This document shows positions 29,964 to 37,270 of a DNA stretch of 64,000 nucleotides, one piece after another; the stretch's first letter is position 1, and each line of letters starts with the position of its first letter. The translations under genes and the position numbers were made by a program. The notes beneath the pieces were generated by a model. The model was not told the origin of the DNA. It saw only the letters and a list, made by a program, of their open reading frames with translations, and searched no databases. The stretch is from Myxococcales bacterium (lineage in GTDB: Bacteria > Myxococcota_A > Polyangia > Nannocystales > Nannocystaceae): contig JACKDU010000007.1 of the NCBI GenBank assembly GCA_020633335.1, forward strand, positions 246,001 to 310,000, read 5' to 3'.

Positions 29964-29970
29964 CGGGGCG

Positions 29971-29979
29971 ACCTTAGCA
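29971..29979 (-). promoter_or_regulatory. Extended -10 box TGC-TAAGGT
   Basis: Hexamer 29976-29971, predicted start 29964, ATG 29963: a leaderless arrangement. The divergent gene's own box (TACAAC, 30073-30078) lies about 100 bp away. Confidence 0.5.
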
Positions 29980-30088
29980 GCCCCGCGTGAAAGGCGACAC
30001 ACCCCGGGAAGGCGACGCGCCCCCGGCCGCCCGACGGCGCGGCCCGACGGCGCGCCCGCGCCCGCGCGGTGATACAACCGGGCCGCCG

Positions 30089-31267
30089 ATGTCCGACGCA
30101 CGTAGCCCGCGCCCTGACCCGATGGAGGCCCTCCGGCGGCGCGCCGGGGAGCTCGACGCCCGCCTGGCCGCGCTCGCCGAGCGCGGGGTGATCATCGTCG
30201 ATCCCCGCCAGACCTACGTCGGCCCCGCGGTCGATCTCGAGCGGATCTCGGAGGGCGTCGTCCTCCACCCCGGGGCGCGGATCTGCGGCCGTCGGAGCCT
30301 CCTCGGCCCGCGCGCGGAGGTCGGCGCCGAGGGGCCGGCGACCCTGGTCGACGCGGTCCTCGGCGAGGGGGCGAAGGTCGCCAGCGGCTACGTCGAGGGG
30401 GCGGTGCTCCTGCGGGGCGCGAGCCTCGGCGGGGCCGCCCACGTCCGCGGCGGCACCCTCCTCGAGGAGGAGGCGTCGACCGCCCACGCGGTCGGCCTCA
30501 AGCAGACGATCCTCCTCGCCTTCGTCACGCTCGGCTCGCTGATCAACTTCTGCGACTGCCTGATGGCCGGCGGGAGCTCGCGGCGTGATCACTCGGAGGT
30601 CGGCAGCGGCTACATCCACTTCAACTTCACGCCCTGGGGCGCCCGCGGCGACAAGGCGACGCCCTCGCTGATCGGCGAGGTGCCGCGGGGCGTGCTCCTC
30701 CGCGAGCGCCGGATCTTCCTCGGCGGCAGCGGCGGGATGATCGGCCCGCGGCGGGTCGGCTTCGGCGCGGTCGTCGGCGCCGGCTCGATCCTCCGCGACG
30801 ACGTCGGCGAGGGGCGCCTCGCGCTCCAGGGCGGCCGCAACATCGACCGCCCGCTCCCCGACGATCACATCGATCCCCTCGAGCCCCGCCTCGGCCGCAA
30901 CCTCCGCTACATCGGCGAGCTCGCGGCCCTGCGCCGCTGGTACCTCGACGTCCGGCGGCCGCGGATCCCGGCGGCGGGCCACGGGCACCTCCGCCTCGTG
31001 ATCGACGAGGCGATCGCCAACCTCGACGGGGCGATCGCCGAGCGCACCCTCCGGCTCGCCGCCTTCGCCCGCGAGCGCGGGATGACCCTCCCGACCTTGC
31101 CGATCGACCAGGCCTCGCCCTGCCCGCTCACGATCGAGCCCGAGCCCGAGCTCGACTACGTCGACCACGTCGCCTGGGTGCAGGGCCTCGGCGACGCGCG
31201 GGCCGAGGCGCTGCGGGCCTGGCTCGTCGGCATCGCGGCCGCCGTGGTCGCGGCCGGCGAGGGCTGA
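30089..31267 (+). CDS. Left-handed beta-helix acyltransferase-like protein (GlmU C-terminal type)
   Basis: 392 aa. A hexapeptide-repeat region (VVLHPGARICGRRSLLGPRAEVGAEG and GEGAKVASGYVEGAVLLRGASLGGAAHVRGG) forms a left-handed beta-helix. It continues through GSSRRDHSEVGSGYIHFNFTP and SGGMIGPRRVGFGAVVGAGSILRDDVGEG. It resembles the acetyltransferase half of GlmU, but the N-terminal nucleotidyltransferase fold with its GLAAGxGTR loop is absent and replaced by a short helical start. A C-terminal helical tail follows. The family is annotated elsewhere as UDP-GlcNAc pyrophosphorylase-like, but that activity is not supported here. The ATG at 30089 lies four bases after a predicted transcription start. 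Confidence 0.7.
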   Translation: MSDARSPRPDPMEALRRRAGELDARLAALAERGVIIVDPRQTYVGPAVDLERISEGVVLHPGARICGRRSLLGPRAEVGAEGPATLVDAVLGEGAKVASGYVEGAVLLRGASLGGAAHVRGGTLLEEEASTAHAVGLKQTILLAFVTLGSLINFCDCLMAGGSSRRDHSEVGSGYIHFNFTPWGARGDKATPSLIGEVPRGVLLRERRIFLGGSGGMIGPRRVGFGAVVGAGSILRDDVGEGRLALQGGRNIDRPLPDDHIDPLEPRLGRNLRYIGELAALRRWYLDVRRPRIPAAGHGHLRLVIDEAIANLDGAIAERTLRLAAFARERGMTLPTLPIDQASPCPLTIEPEPELDYVDHVAWVQGLGDARAEALRAWLVGIAAAVVAAGEG

Positions 31268-31362
31268 GCCCGAGACCTCGCGGCCGCGCGCGTGGGCGCG
31301 CCTCCTTCGTCGACCGCGCCGGCGATTGACAGGCTCCGGCCGCCGCGGGCAGCCTGCCGGGG

Positions 31363-31632
31363 ATGCTCACCAAGGTAGCGATCCGGATCGTCGTCACGGT
31401 CGTCGTCCTGGCGATCGCGGCGCTCCTCGGCAAGATCTTCACCGCCTACCTCAAGCGGCGGGCGAAGGCCCTCGACGTCGACGGCTGCGTCGCCTGCGGA
31501 TCGAGCGAGGTCGTCCGCGACGGGGCGACGCTGCGCTGCACGAAGTGCGGCTACACCGGCCGGGCGGACGGCGGCGGCACCCTCTCGGTCGAGGAGATGC
31601 GGTCGATCCGCGCGCCCGACGATCAGCGCTGA
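31363..31632 (+). CDS. Small membrane-anchored zinc-ribbon protein
   Basis: 89 aa. One N-terminal membrane helix (IVVTVVVLAIAALLGKIF) is followed by a zinc ribbon with CVACG (Cys about 42 and 45) and CTKCG. The role is unknown. It starts where a TTGACA at 31326 would place the transcription start (about 31363). It lies 95 bp after the beta-helix gene on the same strand and faces lysS on the other. Confidence 0.65.
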   Translation: MLTKVAIRIVVTVVVLAIAALLGKIFTAYLKRRAKALDVDGCVACGSSEVVRDGATLRCTKCGYTGRADGGGTLSVEEMRSIRAPDDQR

Positions 31633-31655
31633 GCGTCGATCACGAGATCAGAAGA

Positions 31656-33311
31656 TCAGGAGAGCCCGAGCGCGCCGAGGCTCGGCTCCATCAGCGCCAG
31701 CGCCCGCGCGCCGCCCATCGTCGTCACCAGGGTCGTCACCTTCGGCCCCTTCTCGCGGCCGAGGAGGAGGTCGTAGACGACCGGCAGGAACGACTTGTTG
31801 TCGAGCGCGGTCCCGTCGCAGAGGCTCTTCATGTGGGGGACCAGCGCGTCCTCGGAGATCGACGGCTGGTCGCGGAGGACCGCGCAGAGGCGGCCGAGGA
31901 CGACCGCCTCCTCCTGGGTGAGCGAGCGGACGATCGCCTCGTCGCGGATCCGGTAGCGGAATTCATCCGGCGCGAAGTCGGCGATCCAGCGCCAGACGCA
32001 GCGCGCCCGCTGGGCGCAGAGGCGGCGCTCCTCGTCCGAGGTGATCTCGCCGCTCTGGACGTAGTGCTCGACCGTCCGCTCGAGGTCGCCGTCGTAGACC
32101 TGGAGGATCATCGAGAGGTGGCGGAAGCCGGGGATGAAGGGGACCGGCGAGCCCGGCTCGATCCGCCGGTGGTCGAGCGACGAGAGCTGGAGCGCCCGCC
32201 GGGCGATCTGCCGCTTGGTGTCCGCCTTGCCGCCCGAATCTGCCTCATGGGCCAGGCGGCGGGTGCGGTCGAAGTCCTCGTAGATCTTGATCACGTCGAG
32301 ATCGAACGAGATCTGGAACTCGGTGTTGGGCCGGTAGGAGACGAAGATCCACCGGAGGATCTCGGGCTCGTAGATCTCGAGGCAGTCGCCGACGGTGACG
32401 ACCTCGCCGCGCGAGCTCGAGATCTTGCCGGCGCGCCCCTTGATCCGGACGAAGTCGTAGCCGACGTAGGAGGGCGCCGAGCCCCCGTAGATCTCGCGGA
32501 CGATGTCCTTGGCGGTGTCGTAGGAGCCGCCGGCGGTCGAGTGGTCCTTGCCGCCGGGCTCGAAGCAGACCCCCTCGTAGGCCCAGCGCATCGGCCAGTC
32601 GATCCGCCAGGGGAGCTTGACCGAGCCGCCGGCGCGGAGGTCGACCTCCTCGGCGTGCTGGCAGCTCGCGCAGGTGTAGGCGACGCGGTAGGGGTCGTCG
32701 CCGACCGAGAAGGCGAGCTCGTCGCGGCCGCAGGCGCCGCAGAAGCCGCTGAGCGGCAGCCAATCGTCGCCGAGGAGGGTGCGGGCCGAGGTCGCCTCGC
32801 GGGCGCGGTTCAAGATCCCGCGGATCGTCTCGCGCTCGCGGATCGCCGCCGCGATCCCGTCGGCGTAGGCGCCGGCGCGGTAGCGCTTCGACTGGCGGAT
32901 GAACTCGGGGGCGATCGCCAGCGGGGCGATGCTCTCCTCGAAGGCGGCGATGTTGTGGTCGGCGTAGCTCGCGTGGTCGCCGAAGGGGTCGGGGACGTCG
33001 ACGATCGAGCGCCGCAGGTTCTCGCGGAGGAGCTCGGCGTTCGGCATCCCCTCGGGGACCTTGCGGAAGACGTCGAAGTCGTCCCACGAGTAGATGAAGC
33101 GGACCGGCACGCCGCGGTCGCGGAGCGCCCGGGCGACGAGGTCGACGGTGATCACCTCGCGGAAGTTGCCGATGTGGACGACCCCCGACGGGGTGATCCC
33201 GGCCGCGACCGTGTAGGTCTCGCGCCCCGGGTGCTCGCGCAGGGTCTTGGCGGCCGCGTGATCGGCCCAGTGGGTGAGGTAGTTGTCGTCGCCGGCGCGC
33301 CCGTCGTCCAT
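31656..33311 (-). CDS. lysS: Lysyl-tRNA synthetase, class I (archaeal type)
   Basis: 551 aa. It charges tRNA-Lys and belongs to the class I (LysK) fold rather than the usual bacterial class II enzyme. Evidence: the HIGH-type motif VVHIGNF (46-50), the KMSKS-type motif GKISSSRG (residues 296-300 core), a zinc-binding insertion with CGAC (191-194) and CASC (214-217), and the characteristic GVCFEPGGKDHSTAGGSYDT. The C-terminal half is the helical anticodon-binding domain. Class I LysRS is normal in archaea, spirochaetes and some proteobacterial lineages. ATG 33311 was chosen over an in-frame GTG/ATG at 33350. Monocistronic. Confidence 0.93.
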   Translation of the reverse strand: MDDGRAGDDNYLTHWADHAAAKTLREHPGRETYTVAAGITPSGVVHIGNFREVITVDLVARALRDRGVPVRFIYSWDDFDVFRKVPEGMPNAELLRENLRRSIVDVPDPFGDHASYADHNIAAFEESIAPLAIAPEFIRQSKRYRAGAYADGIAAAIRERETIRGILNRAREATSARTLLGDDWLPLSGFCGACGRDELAFSVGDDPYRVAYTCASCQHAEEVDLRAGGSVKLPWRIDWPMRWAYEGVCFEPGGKDHSTAGGSYDTAKDIVREIYGGSAPSYVGYDFVRIKGRAGKISSSRGEVVTVGDCLEIYEPEILRWIFVSYRPNTEFQISFDLDVIKIYEDFDRTRRLAHEADSGGKADTKRQIARRALQLSSLDHRRIEPGSPVPFIPGFRHLSMILQVYDGDLERTVEHYVQSGEITSDEERRLCAQRARCVWRWIADFAPDEFRYRIRDEAIVRSLTQEEAVVLGRLCAVLRDQPSISEDALVPHMKSLCDGTALDNKSFLPVVYDLLLGREKGPKVTTLVTTMGGARALALMEPSLGALGLS

Positions 33312-33396
33312 GGCGCCCCGGGTTTTCGCCCACCCGGCCGCCGGCGGCAAGCCCCATCCGCGGCCGCGGAGGCGGCGGCGCCCTTGAAGACGGCGC

Positions 33397-34149
33397 TCAG
33401 GGCCCCCGCAGCGGCCGAATCAGCTGCGCGAGGAAGCGGCGCGGCCAGGGCTCGGTGAGGCCGAGCGGGTAGGTCTCGGGCCCCGCGGGCCGGTGGTAGG
33501 TGCCGAAGAGGACGTCGAGGTAGGGGGCGAGGTTGGCGAAGTTGTGGCGGGTCTCGATCCGCGCGTGGTGCCAGTGGTGGAGCTCGGGGGCGCCGAGGAG
33601 GAGGCGCAGCGGCCCCAGCGGCAGGCGGACGTTGGCGTGGATGAAGATCGCCCAGAGCCCGCGGAGGGCGATGAGGCCGGCGAGCGCGGCGAAGGGGATC
33701 CCGAGGAGCATCCCCGGGAGGTTGACGCAGAGCTGGGTGAGGACGCCGTCGACTGGGTGCTCGCGGTGGGCGGCCAGGAAGTCGAGGTGCTCGGCGCTGT
33801 GGTGGACCGCGTGGAAGCGCCAGAGGAGCCGGTAGCGGTGGCAGGCGCGGTGGAACCAGTAGGTGAGGAGGTCGCCGCCGACGACCGCGAGCGGGAGCTT
33901 GCCCCAGAGCGGGAGTCCCTTAAAACATGTCGGAATCGCCAGGTCGTTGATCGACCCGTGGACCGCCTGGAGGACCGCGAGCGCGACCCCGGCGAAGACC
34001 AGGTGCTGGCCGAGGAAGAAGGCGAGGTCGATCGCCCACGCCGGCCGCAGGTGGGCCTGCCCGGGGCGCGCCGGAAAGACCCGCTCGAGGGGGACGAAGA
34101 CCAGGGCGAGGAGGCCGAGGCTGAGGGCGGCCGCCACGAGCGGGCTCAT
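33397..34149 (-). CDS. Sterol desaturase/fatty acid hydroxylase family protein
   Basis: 250 aa with four to five membrane helices. The di-iron histidine boxes are HRACH (HxxxH), HAVHHS (HxxHH) and HHWHHARIETRHN, in the order of the sterol desaturase (C-4 methyl/C-5) superfamily. Such enzymes hydroxylate or desaturate sterols, carotenoids or fatty acids at the membrane using O2. Given the oxidosqualene-cyclase-like gene 17 kb away, sterol tailoring is possible but unproven. It is translationally coupled (ATGA) to the upstream gene. A TGTTTTAAGGGAC mini-repeat interrupts the frame in-phase at residues about 70-76 (PTCFKG). Confidence 0.85.
   Translation of the reverse strand: MSPLVAAALSLGLLALVFVPLERVFPARPGQAHLRPAWAIDLAFFLGQHLVFAGVALAVLQAVHGSINDLAIPTCFKGLPLWGKLPLAVVGGDLLTYWFHRACHRYRLLWRFHAVHHSAEHLDFLAAHREHPVDGVLTQLCVNLPGMLLGIPFAALAGLIALRGLWAIFIHANVRLPLGPLRLLLGAPELHHWHHARIETRHNFANLAPYLDVLFGTYHRPAGPETYPLGLTEPWPRRFLAQLIRPLRGP
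33914..33933. repeat. ACATGT / AAGGGAC mini-repeat inside the desaturase gene
   Basis: AGTCCCTTAAAACATGTCGG on the plus strand; in the coding frame it supplies the rare codons ACA, TGT and TTT (PTCFKG). Related to ACATGTCCTTTAAG at 5976-5989. Confidence 0.45.
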
Positions 34150-34607
34150 CGCGCGCCCTCCTCGGGCCCTGCCTTCGGCCTCGGCAGCCTGCTCGGCTTG
34201 CGCTTGACCTCGGGCGCGGCGCCCGGCTCCAACGTCTTCGGCGACTCGTCGGGCCCGAAGCCCCAGATGTCGACGTCCGACTTCGAGCCGCCGATGTAGC
34301 GGGCCGTCGCGGGCGCCTCGGTCTCGCCGGGCGACGTGATGAGGGCAGGCGCCCCGTCGTCGCCACCGGTCGTGCCCGCGGCCTCGGGGGCGTCGGCCGG
34401 AGGGCCCTGAGCCCCAGGCGGCTCGGCGGGTGCCGCCGCTGCGGGTTCGGCGGGCGCCTGCCGGGCGGATCCCTCGACGGCCTCACAGCCGGCGCCAAAG
34501 CCCTGGAGGAGCGCCAGCGAGGCGACGCTCCCGGAGACGAGGAGCGCGGCGATCTTCGCCGGGAGGGGGGGTCGGGGGGCGGCCGGCTCGCGGTTGGGGG
34601 CGCTCAT
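34146..34607 (-). CDS. Hypothetical secreted/anchored protein with Ala/Pro/Gly linker
   Basis: 153 aa. A hydrophobic segment (IAALLVSGSVASLALLQGFGAGCEAVEG, about residues 18-45) could be a signal peptide with a lipobox-like GAGC or a single membrane anchor. It is followed by an Ala/Pro/Gly/Glu-rich linker, then TARYIGGSKSDVDIWGFGPDESPKTLEPGA. No family is recognised. Its stop overlaps the desaturase ATG (ATGA), so the two are probably made together. Confidence 0.6.
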   Translation of the reverse strand: MSAPNREPAAPRPPLPAKIAALLVSGSVASLALLQGFGAGCEAVEGSARQAPAEPAAAAPAEPPGAQGPPADAPEAAGTTGGDDGAPALITSPGETEAPATARYIGGSKSDVDIWGFGPDESPKTLEPGAAPEVKRKPSRLPRPKAGPEEGAR

Positions 34608-34750
34608 GCAAGGAAGGTCACACGATCGGGCAGGCGCCGGGTTCCACTTCTTCTCGTTTCGCGCCCGCCGAGGCAGGCGACTTCGCGCGTCCTCCTAGGC
34701 GCGGACCCGCGAATCGTCTACCGTGGCCGGGCCCTCGCCGAGGTGAGCCG

Positions 34751-35554
34751 ATGCCGATCCAGCTCTTCTACGTCGACGCCTTCGCCGCTGCCCCCTTCAC
34801 CGGCAACCCCGCCGCGATCTGTCTCCTCGGCGAGGAGCAGCGCGACGCGAGCTGGATGCAGACGGTCGCCCGCGAGATGAACCTCTCCGAGACCGCGTTC
34901 GTCGAGCGAGTCGGCGACGAGCTGACGATCCGCTGGTTCACGCCGACCGCCGAGGTCGACCTCTGCGGTCACGCGACCCTGGCGAGCGCCCACGCGCTCT
35001 GGGAGTCGGGGTCGGTGCCGGCGGAGCAGTCGATCCGCTTCACCAGCGCCAGCGGCCTCCTCCTCGCTCGTCGGGTCGACGCCTGGATCGAGCTCGACTT
35101 CCCGAGCCGGCCGCCGGTCGCCGAGGTCCCGCCCAGCGGCCTCCTGGCGGCGGTCGGCGTCGACGAGGCCCGCTTCTTCGGCCGCAGCCCCGACGGCGAC
35201 TTCCTGATCGTCGTCGAGCAGGAGGATCAGGTCCGCGCGCTCCGCCCGGACTTCCGGCGCCTCGCGGCCTTCGGCGCCCGCGGGGTGATGGTCAGCGCCC
35301 GCGCGCGGACGACCGCCGGCGCCGACTTCATCTCTCGCTTCTTCGCCCCGGGCGTCGGCATCGACGAGGACCCGGTGACCGGCTCGGCCCACTGCTGCCT
35401 CGCGCCCTTCTGGGCCGACCGCCTCGATCGCCAGGTCCTCACCGGCTTCCAGGCGTCGGCCCGCGGCGGCTGGGTGCGGGTCCGCCTCTCGGGCGATCGC
35501 GTGCTCCTCGGCGGTCAGGCGCAGACGATCGCGCGCGGCGAGCTCCTCGTCTGA
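34751..35554 (+). CDS. PhzF family isomerase-like protein
   Basis: 267 aa. The double hot-dog-like fold begins with QLFYVDAFAAAPFTGNPAAICLL, where the glutamate in ARE-MNLSETAF is the general acid/base. The second-half match is GVGIDEDPVTGSAHCCLAPFWADRL. PhzF proteins isomerise dihydro-hydroxyanthranilate or related substrates; stand-alone homologues have other, mostly unknown roles. No phenazine genes surround it. ATG 34751 was picked over an upstream frame to 34430; GAGGTGA just upstream acts as the ribosome site. Confidence 0.9.
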   Translation: MPIQLFYVDAFAAAPFTGNPAAICLLGEEQRDASWMQTVAREMNLSETAFVERVGDELTIRWFTPTAEVDLCGHATLASAHALWESGSVPAEQSIRFTSASGLLLARRVDAWIELDFPSRPPVAEVPPSGLLAAVGVDEARFFGRSPDGDFLIVVEQEDQVRALRPDFRRLAAFGARGVMVSARARTTAGADFISRFFAPGVGIDEDPVTGSAHCCLAPFWADRLDRQVLTGFQASARGGWVRVRLSGDRVLLGGQAQTIARGELLV

Positions 35555-35678
35555 TCGCTCGCCGCTCGCTCGTCGCTCCGGGGTCGCCGCTCCGGGGCCG
35601 CTCGTTCTCGGGCTCTGCGTGGGTGATCCCCCCATCGCCCGGATCGGCCACGCCGCGCGCCCCTGCGATCGCCGAGGA

Positions 35679-35709
35679 TTACCGCTCCGGCGCGCCAGCG
35701 TGCTATCTC
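35679..35709 (+). promoter_or_regulatory. Promoter of the RidA-type gene, leaderless
   Basis: TTACCG (35679-35684), a 19-nt spacer, extended -10 TGC-TATCTC (hexamer 35704-35709). The predicted start is about 35716 and the ATG is at 35715, so the mRNA should have no leader. Confidence 0.6.
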
Positions 35710-35714
35710 AGAAA

Positions 35715-36098
35715 ATGACCATGACCGCACGCAAGACCCCCTACGTCCTTGATCGCGCGCCGGTCTTCTCGTGGTACCGCGATCACAACGGGCTCATCTA
35801 CACCTCCGGCCACGCGGCCGTCGACGTCGACTCGCTGCACATCGATCGCGGCGATCTGGTGAGCGAGACCCGGGCGACGCTGAACAACCTCCGGCGCACC
35901 CTCGAGGCCGCGGGCTCGAGCCTCGAGAAGGTGCTCAAGGTGACGGTCTATCTCACCGACATGGGCCAGTACAACGCGTTCAACGCGGTCTACGCGACCT
36001 ACTTCCCGGGCTCGCGGCCGCCGGCCCGGACCTGCGTCGAGGTCTCGCGCCTGCCCTTCAATTTCAAGGTCGAGATCGAGGTCATCGCCGCGACCTGA
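35715..36098 (+). CDS. RidA family protein (YjgF/YER057c/UK114)
   Basis: 127 aa, the normal length. It carries LIYTSGHAAVD, TRATLNNLRRTLEAAGSSLEKVLKVTVYLTDMGQYNAFNAVYATYFPG and RPPARTCVEVSRLPFNFKVEIEVIA, the full RidA/YjgF signature including the conserved Arg (PARTCVEV) that binds enamine/imine intermediates. RidA enzymes hydrolyse reactive 2-aminoacrylate made by PLP enzymes; other subgroup members are less well known. The genomic neighbourhood gives no further clue. The ATG at 35715 matches the predicted transcription start; an in-frame extension to 35619 is not supported. Confidence 0.9.
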   Translation: MTMTARKTPYVLDRAPVFSWYRDHNGLIYTSGHAAVDVDSLHIDRGDLVSETRATLNNLRRTLEAAGSSLEKVLKVTVYLTDMGQYNAFNAVYATYFPGSRPPARTCVEVSRLPFNFKVEIEVIAAT

Positions 36099-36126
36099 TC
36101 GCCGCGATCGGATCGTCGTGCCGGCG

Positions 36127-37227
36127 CTAGCTCGGCACGCAGTGCTCGACGAAGAGGCGGGTGCCGCTGTTTGCGACCTCCTCGATCGGCTTGATCCCGA
36201 GGCTGGTCGGGTCGTTGAGGTGCTTGGTGTTGAGCAGGTAGATCACGAAGCCCGGGTTGCTCGGGGCGTCGAGCCAGGGGGCGACGGCGTCCATCGAGAT
36301 CCGCGAGCTCACGACGTGGGCGTGGTAGGTGCCGAGGACGTCGGGCTCCTCCTCTTCACCCTCGCTCGCGGCCTGGGCCGTGACCTTGATGTTGGCGACG
36401 TCGACCGCGCCGCCGAGCGGGCCGTCGCCGAGCCAGGGCGTGCAGCCGCCGTCGCTGCTCCGGCAATTGAAGCTGACCTCGTTGCCGACGGCCGGCGTCC
36501 CGAACTTGTCGCCGCCCCGCCACGCGCCGTTCTCCGGGGCGATGGTCGCGACCGCGAGGGTCCAGACCTCGCTCGGCATGCCCATGTTCTCCCAGATCAC
36601 CAGGCGGACGCGGAGGCCGACGACGCTATCGGCCGCGATCCCCAGCCCGTCGAGCGTCGTTGAGAAGTCGCTGAGGTCGAAGCGGGCGAGGAAGAGCGAG
36701 CGTCCGTCGGCGGGCGAGCTCACGAGGTCGACGTAGCCCGCGGCGCCGTAGTTGAGGTCGCCGCACATCGGGTTCCAGACGCAGCTCATCCCGTCCCCGG
36801 GCTTGACGACCATCGTGTCCGCCTGGGCGACCGCGAGCTCGGTCAGGATCGTGTCCTCGCCGATGGGGCAGGCGTTGGGGAAGCCGCCGGTGGTCGGATC
36901 GCCGGTGGTGCCGTCGGTCGCCGCGCCGCTGGTCGTCGACGTCGCGCCGGAGGTCGACGCGCTCGCGTCGGTCGACGAAGCGGTCGCCGAGCCGCTGGTC
37001 GCGGAGGCCGAGCCGGCGCCGCTGGTCGACGTCGCGCCCGCGCTCGCGCCCGCGCTCGCGCTCGCGCTCGCGCTCGCGCCGCTCGATCCCGTCGCGCTCG
37101 CGCTGAGGCTCCCGCCGCTCCCGGCCTCGGAGGCGCCGCCCTGGTCGAAGGCGGGGTTCGGCAGGACGCAGCCGCCCGCCAGGAGGAGCGCCGCTCCGAA
37201 GGATCCAACCCCCCTGATCATCGCCAC
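36127..37227 (-). CDS. Lipoprotein with Ala/Ser/Thr tract and DNRLRE-like domain
   Basis: 366 aa. The lipobox is LLAGGC, followed by VLPNPAFDQ and then about 85 residues almost wholly Ser, Ala, Thr and Gly. The C-terminal domain (from FPNACPIGED) has paired strands and a disulphide-prone pattern (CVWNPMCGDLNY, FNCRSSDGGC, EHCVPS), similar to DNRLRE-type stalk-binding domains of secreted myxobacterial lipoproteins. It is anchored outside the cell membrane; its ligand is unknown. The tract is encoded partly by perfect GCTCGC hexamers (37054-37077), which could slip during replication. A TGC-TATGGT box (37248-37240) lies six to twelve bases before the GTG/ATG start. Confidence 0.75.
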   Translation of the reverse strand: MAMIRGVGSFGAALLLAGGCVLPNPAFDQGGASEAGSGGSLSASATGSSGASASASASAGASAGATSTSGAGSASATSGSATASSTDASASTSGATSTTSGAATDGTTGDPTTGGFPNACPIGEDTILTELAVAQADTMVVKPGDGMSCVWNPMCGDLNYGAAGYVDLVSSPADGRSLFLARFDLSDFSTTLDGLGIAADSVVGLRVRLVIWENMGMPSEVWTLAVATIAPENGAWRGGDKFGTPAVGNEVSFNCRSSDGGCTPWLGDGPLGGAVDVANIKVTAQAASEGEEEEPDVLGTYHAHVVSSRISMDAVAPWLDAPSNPGFVIYLLNTKHLNDPTSLGIKPIEEVANSGTRLFVEHCVPS

Positions 37228-37239
37228 CCGCGGTCGCCG

Positions 37240-37248
37240 ACCATAGCA
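37240..37248 (-). promoter_or_regulatory. Extended -10 box TGC-TATGGT
   Basis: Hexamer 37245-37240 just upstream of the GTG 37227 / ATG 37221 of the tract-containing lipoprotein; predicted start about 37233. Confidence 0.5.
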
Positions 37249-37270
37249 CGCCCGCCGCCGGCCCGCAGGC

